A DNA stretch of 64,000 bases from Haematococcus lacustris (Eukaryota; Chlorophyta; Chlorophyceae; Chlamydomonadales; Haematococcaceae): assembly GCA_030144725.1 (NCBI GenBank), contig JASKMD010000021.1, forward strand, positions 2,606,277 through 2,670,276, written 5' to 3'. The position numbers and the translations under genes are program-made. Below the pieces are notes generated by a model, which worked only from the letters and a program-made list of their open reading frames with translations, was not told the origin of the DNA and did not search any database. Numbering within the stretch: the stretch's first letter is position 1; every line of letters begins with the position of its first letter. This document shows, one piece after another, positions 56,308 through 64,000 of the stretch.

Positions 56308-56626
56308 GGCTAGTCCTGGCTTGCCCCCGCGTGGGCTGCGCGTGTGTGGAGGAGGGTGGGTGGGCTGGGAAGGGGAGGCGGACCTGGCAAAGGAGGAGGG
56401 CCGGGAGGGGGGGCGGGGTGGCCTCAATGCACGCCAACTTGGCCCCCGGGCGGCGCAGGAGGACCCGAGGCTCGCGTGAATAGATGGCCAGCGGGGGCCG
56501 CAGGGGCAGAGGACCGAGCTGCTCGACCTCCTCCCCAAGCTGAGCTGCCTGCTCGGGCTGCTGCCGCTTAGGCACTCTCAACCTCCCCTCCCGGGGCCCT
56601 GCTGACTCAACTACAGGGCTGTCACA

Positions 56627-56807
56627 GAAGAAAGAAGAAAGAAAGAAAACTACTCCGGTACAAACCGGCGTGCATTAAGGGAGGAGCTTCCGCCTGTGGC
56701 GCGGCCTGCTCCCACCTCCAAACGTTGGACACAGGCTGGACATGTCCCCACCAAGCTGCCCTAGCTGTAGCCACAGACCACAGCTAGCACCCAAGGCAAA
56801 CAAAGAG
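56627..56807. mobile_element. SINE-like insertion, 181 bp, 11-bp target duplication
   Basis: Absent from the matching site in copy 4 (51301-51311). It is flanked by gggctgtcaca at 56616-56626 and 56808-56818. One end is a purine-rich gaagaaagaagaaagaaag tract, i.e. a pyrimidine tail if read on the minus strand. The body is GC-rich with no open frame. Length, tail and duplication length fit a short retroposon mobilised by a LINE. I could not identify clear tRNA-type A/B boxes, so its origin is open. Confidence 0.75.
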
Positions 56808-57792
56808 GGGCTGTCACAAGAGGCCCCCAGCGAGCTGGCCAGGCTAGCAGAGGGGCTGAGCAACCCGTAGCGGCGCACGGGTGGGGACCCATGGCCAAGC
56901 TGCGCAACACGCTGCCTGCCGGCTTGCTGGTGACCTGCACGCCGTGCCTCCCACTCCTCAGAGCTGGAGCCGGAAGAGGGAATGCCATACCGGCGCCGGC
57001 TAGGCCCCCCTCTGGCTGGCTGGGTAGCTGGCTGCGTGTTGCCTCGCCTCGACCTACACTGAGCCACCCGCTGCCGCTCCTCCCGCCCAGCCCTCCTGTC
57101 ATCCGGGTAGGGGCGCGGAGGTGCCCTCGCGGCGGTGTCAAGCCAGCGGGGAGGCTGACTACCCTGCAGCTCACCAGACCCAACCCGCACCGTGCCGAGC
57201 CGGGTGCCCAGCTCGGTGGAGGGACCAAGCACCTGGACTGGGAGATGGGCAACTGCGCCAGGCCCCGTGACCTCCGTGCGGCAAGGGGCGGTGGGGGCCG
57301 CTGCCTCGGCGTCCATGGGGTCAAGGGAGGGAGAGCTGGCGGAAGGTTCCCCACCACCCACTGCCCGGCTGCGGTTAGGCCCCTAGCTGTGGCATCTCTC
57401 AGCATACGGGCAGCGAGCTTGCCCTTGGAGGCCAGCACCGCGCCCTTAGAGAGGGCCTTACCCAGCAACCCCAAGTGCCCAAGGGAGCGCGGAGAGGCTG
57501 ATGGGGGAATACCGGCAAAGGAGTTAGTGGCAACAGACCCCTCAAGAGGCACGGGATGGACAGCGGGAGGATAAACAAGGGGGTGAGGGGCGGTCCAAGG
57601 GGGGTTTAGGGGGGCAGAGAGCTGCTGGGGGGGAGGAGGGATGTGGGGGAGATGCACGCCGCGGGGCGGGACAGAGCAAGGCGCATGCGCTCGGGACACA
57701 AAAGCGCCCTGGGCGCTGGGCTGGAAGGTGGTGGGCGTTGGGAAAAGGCTAGAGAGCAAGGGTCGGGTAAGGCGAGGGCGATCCAAAACCAT
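56675..57792 (-). pseudogene. LINE ORF1 fragment, copy 5
   Basis: Frames 56761-57792 and 56675-57361 cover the C-terminal half up to the SINE-like insertion, with the shared 1-bp loss near 57352. A lone CCCAG in the hexamer tract near 57871 shifts Ala-Gly coding to another frame upstream. Confidence 0.7.
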
Positions 57793-58168
57793 CGGAGAAG
57801 CCCCAGCCCCAGCCCCAGCCCCAGCCCCAGCCCCAGCCCCAGCCCCAGCCCCAGCCCCAGCCCCAGCCCCAGCCCAGCCCCAGCCCCAGCCCCAGCCCCA
57901 GCCCCAGCCCCAGCCCCAGCCCCAGCCCCAGCCTCAGCCCCAGCCCCAACCCCAGCCCCAACCCGCTACTGTTGCTGCTGCTGCTGCTGCTACTGCTGCT
58001 GTTGGTGCTGCTGCTGCCGGTGCTGTTGCCGACCCCCAGGTGGCGCACTGGCACCCCCGCTCGGACAGCTGGGATGACCACCTCCGGCTCCTGCTCCCCA
58101 CCTTGCTCCCGCCCGCCCTGCTGCTCTCCTAGCCCGCCACCTTCCCCCAGCCCACCCGCTAGCCCCTG

Positions 58169-59641
58169 TTTTGGGGGGGGGAGGAGCATTACAAGAGAGA
58201 GAGTGAGACTAAAGAAAAGAAGAAAAGAGAAGACTACACAAACAAACAAAGTACTCCCATACACGATCCCCAAGCACCCCACCCAAACACAGCGGTCCAC
58301 ACACCCCAAGCAAAGGTCTACACAACCCAAGCAAAGGTCCACACAACCCAAGCAACCCCCTCCCTAGGACAACGTCAAGACACTCCCTCACACCAACGCC
58401 CTCCACCCTAGCTCTACACACCTCCCCAGACCCTCCCCACAAAACTACCCACACGAGCCCAAGCCCCGCCCCTCAACCTGAAACCTAGAACTCTACCCCC
58501 AACGCTCAAACCAAGACCACCTAACCCCCCGGTCCCCTGACACCCAGACAACCCCCGAAGCCTAGCCCACCCCACCCACGGAACGCACTAAGCCCCCACC
58601 AGCAACCCTGCAGCTCAGGCTGGCTCGAGGGGGAAGGGGACGGGCAACTGCAAGGAGAGGCGAACCACTAGCTCTCCCCCCCCCTTCGCCCTGCCCTCTC
58701 ATGCCTAGGCCTCCCTGCTGCCCTCTCCTCCTCCACTCCTCCTGCCCCAACCCTCCCCTCTGCCCCCTCCTGCCCTCCCCTCCGCTCCCTCCTAGGCTGC
58801 TTGGCAAAGCAGGCCCCCAACGTTCGGGCCACAGCTGGTCGAAGTGGGCAGCGTCCAGCTCCGGGTCCTTGCCCTTGAACCAGGGGAGCCGCTCCTCCAC
58901 ATCCCTGCCCTGCTGCTCCCGCTCCCCCGCTGCCCCCTGGCCTGCCACCTGCTGCGCGCTGGCCTCCCACTTGAGCTCCAGCTCCCTCAGGGCTCCATCA
59001 GCCACCGCTGCCACCTCCGGTTCGCCCGCTGCCCGGGGGCGCACACCCCACAGCGCTGGCCACAGGCCCCCACCTGGTGGGTAGAGGGGGTCGGCACTGA
59101 CGCGCTGGAGCTGGTGGAGGCGCACCCTGGCATGCTTGACTGAGAAGTCCAGCAGGGTGGTGGTGCCCATGCCCCACACCTGAGGGTCCAGCTGCAGGTG
59201 AGCCCAGGGGCCCAAGAGCCACTCCTCCTTAGGCCAGGTGCCAGGCTCCTCCTCAGCTGGGTCGGCAGCCTGCCCTCCCGCCCCTCACCCTGCTCCCCTA
59301 CGCCCTCCACCTCCTCCACGCCCTCGCCCCCTGCCCCTGCCCCGCCCCCTTGCCCGCCCCCCGCCCCTGCCAACCGCCCTGGCTCCTCCTTGCTCCGGCC
59401 CTTGAGCCTGCTCCTGCGCCTCATGACGCTGGGCGGGTAGAGGGCGGAGGTGGGTGGCTCGCTCCTCCGGAGTCAGCCTGTAGCTGGGCTTGTTGAGCCG
59501 GGCCACCGCAGCTGGCTCCAAGGCCGCCCTCTCCCTCCGCCCAGAAAGCCCCTAGGGGCCCCTGCCCCTGTGGGGTCTAGGGGGTAGAGGCGGCCCGTTG
59601 GGGCCCACCCAGTGGGAGGGCTGGAGCAGGGGGGTGCGCCG
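58169..59641 (-). mobile_element. LINE copy 6, 3' portion up to gap
   Basis: 3' UTR, post-TGA extension (with a 1-bp deletion, aacgttcggg instead of aacgcttcggg, near 58820) and the ORF2 C-terminal part up to the gap. Within 120 bp of the gap three extra C/T bases appear relative to every other copy, which looks like consensus error. Confidence 0.8.
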
Positions 59642-60141
59642 NNNNNNNNNNNNNNNNNNNNNNNNNNNNNNNNNNNNNNNNNNNNNNNNNNNNNNNNNNN
59701 NNNNNNNNNNNNNNNNNNNNNNNNNNNNNNNNNNNNNNNNNNNNNNNNNNNNNNNNNNNNNNNNNNNNNNNNNNNNNNNNNNNNNNNNNNNNNNNNNNNN
59801 NNNNNNNNNNNNNNNNNNNNNNNNNNNNNNNNNNNNNNNNNNNNNNNNNNNNNNNNNNNNNNNNNNNNNNNNNNNNNNNNNNNNNNNNNNNNNNNNNNNN
59901 NNNNNNNNNNNNNNNNNNNNNNNNNNNNNNNNNNNNNNNNNNNNNNNNNNNNNNNNNNNNNNNNNNNNNNNNNNNNNNNNNNNNNNNNNNNNNNNNNNNN
60001 NNNNNNNNNNNNNNNNNNNNNNNNNNNNNNNNNNNNNNNNNNNNNNNNNNNNNNNNNNNNNNNNNNNNNNNNNNNNNNNNNNNNNNNNNNNNNNNNNNNN
60101 NNNNNNNNNNNNNNNNNNNNNNNNNNNNNNNNNNNNNNNNN
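59642..60141. other. Assembly gap, 500 N
   Basis: A placeholder of exactly 500 N. The LINE sequence is in opposite orientation on the two sides, so either an inverted junction lies inside or the scaffold join is wrong. Confidence 0.99.
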
Positions 60142-60209
60142 GTTTCCTAGGGAGGGGGTTGCTTGGGTTGTGTTGACCTTTGCTTGGGTTGTGTGGACCT
60201 TTTCTTGGG
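60142..60209 (+). mobile_element. Inverted LINE 3' UTR fragment
   Basis: Reads ctagggagggggttgcttgg and three cttgggttgtgtggacct-type units, i.e. the plus-strand orientation of the LINE 3' UTR, opposite to all other copies. It is cut at 60209 by a sequence starting CACTCGTAG. Confidence 0.75.
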
Positions 60210-60833
60210 GTGCACTCGTAGAAAAGATCGCATTATAAGTGCCACCTAAGGGTACTTTTTTTTCTGATGGTTTCCAAGTGGCTGGTGAGATTCGAGCGTT
60301 GGCCTGTCGTGCTGTTCTGTGAGGCAACCAGTACTGGTTGAGGTTCGGTACTGGTTGCTAACCAGTACTGGACCTCAACCAGTACTGGTTGGCATCCAGT
60401 ACTGGTTGCCATCCAGTACTGGTTGTCAGCTTTGGCAGAGTTAGGGCATGGAGATGTCAAAGTTTCCGCGTATCACATTCAAGCCTTCCCAATAGTACTA
60501 CTTGCATCGCTGGTCTTAGCGCTTCGCTGGAAGCTCCCCAACGGCTGTCTACGTCGATGTGCGATGTGCGATGTCTAGTCGATGTGCGGTACAATGTGCG
60601 CTTGTGATGGGTTGACAACTCTCAATACTGCCTAGTCTTTCTGACGTGCGATGTCTAGTCGATGTGCGCTATCATGTGCGCTTGTAATGGGTTAACATCT
60701 CTCTATTATGTCAAGTCCTATGGATGAAGCGAGTATGCTTACACACAATTGGATGATAGCTGAAGGGTTAGGGCTAAGGACTGAGGTCAGGGCTGGGAGC
60801 CTTGGTTAGGTACTGTATAGGCACCGACTACAA
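60210..60833. mobile_element. Putative CACTCGTAG-type element end with ccagtactgg array
   Basis: Begins CACTCGTAGAAAAGATCGC immediately after LINE sequence, with a possible TG target base pair. At 60331-60423 there are six copies of (a)ccagtactgg(tt), a perfect 10-bp palindrome. Farther on, a unit containing gatgtgcgatgtctagtcga and atgtgcgcttgt is duplicated (about 60558-60612 and 60641-60695). No gene is seen. The right end is not found: the next element begins at 60834. Confidence 0.5.
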
Positions 60834-61445
60834 CACTCACGATAAACAAGGTCGGGTCGCGATTGGACCGACCATAGCTCATTGGAAAGAGGAGTAGAAG
60901 GCCGTTCGAACGGTACAAGTCTTACGCTAATCCGTGCATCCGTTGCGACGTAATTTGGCCGCGATTTTCCTAACCAAGCAATCTGTACAGATTCCTAAGG
61001 TTGGCTATCTGAACAGATGTCGGCTAGGCTATGTGTACAGATTTGTTCAGCTATCTGTACAGATGTCGGCTAGGCTATCTGTACAGATTCCTAAGGTTAG
61101 CTATCTGAACAGATGTCGGCTAGGCTATCTGTACAGATTTGTTCAGCTATCTGTACAGATGTCCGCTAGGCTATCTGTACAGATTTGTTCAGCTATCTGT
61201 ACAGATGCTGCTTTGCTATCTGTACAGATGCTTCTTTGCTATCTGTACAGACCCTTGTTTTGCTATCTGTATAGACGCTTGTTTGGGTATCTGTAGAGAT
61301 GCTTGTTACATATCTCCTATGCTACTTAGCTGCAACACCTCGCTTCGCCCCCGCAAAACACATGTATTGACACCCCAAACACCCCGCAACACCTCACTAC
61401 ACCCCCGCAATACACATGCATTGACACCCAAACACCCCGCAACCA
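60834..61445. mobile_element. Second CACTCACGATAAA-family element, interrupted
   Basis: Begins CACTCACGATAAACAAGG. The next 120 bp are the inverted match of 30417-30534 (shared gaccgaccatagctc and gttcgaacggt), followed by atctgtacagat-type sites (60981-61300) and then two inverted 53-bp units (61325-61443). This is the same order as the right end of the 25053-30534 element. It is cut at 61446 by another CACT-initial element. Confidence 0.75.
60981..61305. repeat. Array of atctgtacagat palindromes
   Basis: About 14 sites of gctatctgtacagat or gctatctgaacagatg spaced 20-25 bp apart. The site differs from the atctgtgcagat of the sister element at the centre, making it a perfect 12-bp palindrome. 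Confidence 0.85.
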
Positions 61446-64000
61446 CTCGTAGGAATTAGCAGCCAGGCGCCTGGACCGACTTTGGCCGTTGGGGCTAAAA
61501 CTTAGCCGGTTGAAAGCTTGTAATGTACGCAATCCAACCCAAAAGAAATCAGGCTAAAAAAGCCAAAGGCGGGAGCTGGGTGGCTGTGTTCAGGTGGTTC
61601 AGGTCTATGTTCAGGTGGCTCAGGTCTTGGTTCAGGGTGTTCAGGTCTTGGTTCAGGTGGTTCAGGCCTTAATTCAGATGGCTCAGGTCTATGTTCAGGT
61701 GGTTCAGGTCTTGGTTCAGGTGATTCAGGTCTATGTTCAGGTGGTTCAGGCTGTGGTTCAGGGTGTTCAGGTCTATGTTCAGGTGGCTCAGGTCTTGGTT
61801 CAGGGTGTTCAGGTCATGGTTCAGGTGGTTCAGGTCTATGTTCAGGTGGTTCAGGTCTATGTTCAGGTGGTTCAGGTCTATGTTCAGGTGGTTCAGGTCT
61901 TGGTTCGGGTGGTTCAGGTCTATGTTCAGGTGGCTCAGGTCTATGTTCAGGTGGCCCAGGTCTTGGTTCAGGGTGTTCAGGTCTATGTTCAGGTGGTTCA
62001 GGTCATGGTTCAGGTGGTTCAAGTCTATGTTCAGGTGGTTCAGGTCTTGGTTCAGGGTGTTCAGGTCTTGGTTCAGGTGGTTCAGGTCTATGTTCAGGTG
62101 GTTCAGGTCTATGTTCAGGTGGCTCAGGTCTTGGTTTAGGTGGCTCAGGTCTATGTTCAGGTGGTTCAGGTCTTGGTTCAGGTGGTTCAGGTCTATGTTC
62201 AGGTGGTTCAGGTCTATGTTCAGGTGGTTCAGGTCTTGGTTCAGGTGGTTCAGGTCTATGTTCAGGGTGTTCAGGTCTTGGTTCAGGTGGTTCAGGTCTA
62301 TGTTCAGGTGGTTCAGGTCTATGTTCAGGTGGTTCAGGTCTATGTTCAGGTGGTTCAGGTCTTGGTTCAGGTGGTTCAGGTCTATGTTCAGGTTGTTCAG
62401 GCTGTGGTTCAGGGTGTTCAGGTCTATGTTCAGGTGGTTCAGGTCTATGTTCAGGTGGCTCAGGTCTATGTTCAAGTGGTTCAGGTCTATGTTCAGGTGG
62501 TTCAGGTCTATGTTCAGGGTGCTCAGGTCTATGTTCAGGTGGTTCAGGTCTATGTTCAGGGTGCTCAGGTCTTAGTTCAGGTTGCTCATGTCTATGTTCA
62601 TGGTGCTCAGGTCTATGTTCAGGTTGCTGATGTCTATGTTCAGGGTGCTCAGGTCTATGTTCAGGATGTTCAGGCTGTGGTTCAGGGTGTTCAGGGCTGT
62701 GGTTCAGGGCGTTCAGGCTGTGGTTCAGGGTGTTCAGGGCTGTGGTTCAGGTCGTTCAGGCTGTGGTTAAGGGCGTTCAGGTTTGTGGTTCTGGGTGTTC
62801 AGGGCTATGGTTCAGGGTGTTCAGCATGTGGTTCAGGGTGTTCAGGCTGTGGTTCAGGGTGTTCAGGTTTGTGTTCAGGGTGTTCAGGGCTGTGGTTCAG
62901 GGTGTTCAGGCTGTGGTTCAGGGTGTTCAGGCTGTGGTTCAGGGTGTTCAGGTTTGTGTTCAGGGTGTTCAGGGCTGTGGTTCAGGGTGTTCAGGGCTAT
63001 GGTTCAGGGTGTTCAGGGCTGTGGTTCAGGTCGTTCAGGCTATGGTTCAGGGTGTTCAGGGCTGTGGTTCAGGGTGTTCAGGCTGTGGTTCAGGGTGTTC
63101 AGGGCTGTGGTTCAGGTCGTTCAGGCTGTGGTTAAGGGCGTTCAGGTTTGTGGTTCTGGGTGCTCAGGGCTGTGGTTCAGGTCGTTCAGGCTATGGTTCA
63201 GGGTGTTCAGGGCTATGGTTCAGGGTGTTCAGGCTGTGGTTCAGGGTGTTCAGGTTTGTGTTCAGGGTGTTCAGGGCTGTGGTTCAGGGTGTTCAGGGCT
63301 ATGATTCAGGGTGTTTAGGGCTGTGGTTCAGGTCGTTCAGGCTGTGGTTCAGGGTGTTCAGGTTTGTGTTCAGGGTGTTCAGGGCTGTGGTTCAGGGTGT
63401 TCAGGGCTGTGGTTCAGGGTGTTCAGCATGTGGTTCAGGGTGTTCAGGTTTGTGTTCAGGGTGTTCAGTGTTGTGGTTCAGGGTGTTCATGGCTATGGTT
63501 CAGGGTGTTCAGGCTGTGGTTCAGGGTGTTCAGGTTTGTGTTCAGGGTGTTCAAGGCTGTGGTTCAGGGTGTTCAGGGCTATGGTTCAGGGTGTTCAGGG
63601 CTGTGGTTCAGGGTGTTCAGGGCTATGGTTCAGGGTGTTCAGGGTTGTGGTTCAGGGTGTTCAGGGCTATGGTTCAGGGTGTTCAGGCTGTGGTTCAGGG
63701 TGTTCAGGTTTGTGTTCAGGGTGTTCAGGGCTGTGGTTCAGGGTGTTCAGGGCTGTGGTTCAGGGTGTTCAGGGCTGTGGTTCAGGGTGTTCAGCATGTG
63801 GTTCAGGGTGTTCAGGTTTGTGTTCAGGGTGTTCAGGGTGTTCAGCTTTTGTCAACCAGCTTGACATGTAAGGGAGATGATGAACACATTATGCACTGGT
63901 TGTGAAGATCAGGCAAATGCATGGCACAATTGAACCCACATGTGTTGTGAGTCACGTAGGGGCTATGTCAACGAGGTTGACCTGTCTCGTGTGAACATCA
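61446..64000. mobile_element. CACT-initial element with TTCAGG array, runs off window
   Basis: Begins CACTCGTAGGAATTAGCAGC. The next 140 bp resemble the subterminal region of the 3-kb palindromic element (shared ggggctaaaacttagcc against gggctgaaacttggcc, then gtaatgta and cccaaaagaa(a)tcagg). The body is a TTCAGG array to 63846. The last 150 bp are unique sequence without a gene. The right end is outside the window. Confidence 0.65.
61591..63846. repeat. TTCAGG-based subterminal array, 2.25 kb
   Basis: First half (to about 62660): 21-bp units ttcaggtggttcaggtctatg with tcttgg variants. Second half: 22-bp units ttcagggtgttcagggctgtgg. Long frames appear on both strands (Val-Gln, Phe-Arg or Leu-Asn repeats) because the unit lacks stops; I do not call them genes. 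Confidence 0.9.

Larger units (their letters stand above)
52651..58168 (-). mobile_element. LINE deletion derivative, copy 5, with SINE-like insertion
   Basis: Same structure as copy 4 (offset 5315 bp), plus a 181-bp insertion at 56627-56807 and two extra CCCCAG units less one base. The 3' end is at 52651; the 5' end at 58168 abuts copy 6. The junctions at 15633/15634, 52650/52651 and 58168/58169 are the same sequence. Confidence 0.85.

Noticed and set aside
61594..63905. Long Val-Gln, Phe-Arg and Asn-Leu-Asp frames
   Set aside because: Produced by 21- and 22-bp TTCAGG units lacking stops; no splice signals or conserved domain.
1..64000. tRNA, rRNA or other structured RNA genes
   Set aside because: I found no tRNA cloverleaf with A and B boxes and no rRNA-like sequence by eye; a covariance-model scan would be needed to exclude them.

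Overview
The window looks like nuclear DNA of a GC-rich green alga (Chlorophyta, probably Chlamydomonadales; species not determinable from sequence alone). The reasons are a spliceosomal gene with many short GT-AG introns, a large L1-type LINE, a Kyakuja-Dileera-Zisupton (KDZ) DNA transposon, and very dense low-complexity and tandem repeats. There are no bacterial operons. Apart from a few host-like genes in the first 12 kb, nearly everything is transposable elements nested in one another. Two 500-N gaps (12073-12572 and 59642-60141) break the assembly.

Layout. 1-2500: repeat-rich DNA with a telomere-like hairpin, a 31-bp tandem repeat and a 185-bp inverted repeat. 2520-3650: one uncharacterised minus-strand gene. 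4057-8241: one minus-strand gene that I reassembled from 15 exons. Its first exon is split by a 345-bp inverted-repeat element (7451-7795). 8386-11453: a 3.07-kb near-palindromic element with the same termini. 11454-11869: a minus-strand coding segment whose stop codon was the target of that insertion.

12573-59641: a head-to-tail, minus-strand array of one LINE family. A1 (15634-31994) carries the full-length ORF2 (apurinic endonuclease plus reverse transcriptase with YADD). Its ORF1 is interrupted by a 5482-bp element (25053-30534) and a 239-bp element (30930-31168). Copy 3 (31995-47333) has an intact ORF1 but a deleted ORF2, and its 5' leader is interrupted by a 6040-bp KDZ transposon (41101-47140). 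Copies 1, 4, 5 and 6 are about 5.3-kb deletion derivatives that share the same three ORF2 deletions, YADN in place of YADD, and the same chimeric 5' end. The array resembles the Zepp/ZeppL LINE clusters known at chlorophyte centromeres and telomeres.

60142-64000: an inverted LINE tail, then three further elements nested in one another. Each starts with CACT and is followed by its own subterminal tandem array (ccagtactgg palindromes; atctgtacagat palindromes; a 2.25-kb TTCAGG array).

The most informative feature is that the LINE array supplies occupied and empty versions of the same sites. This fixes the ends of three DNA transposons exactly and reveals 2-bp target duplications for two CACT-initial families and a 7-bp duplication for the KDZ element.
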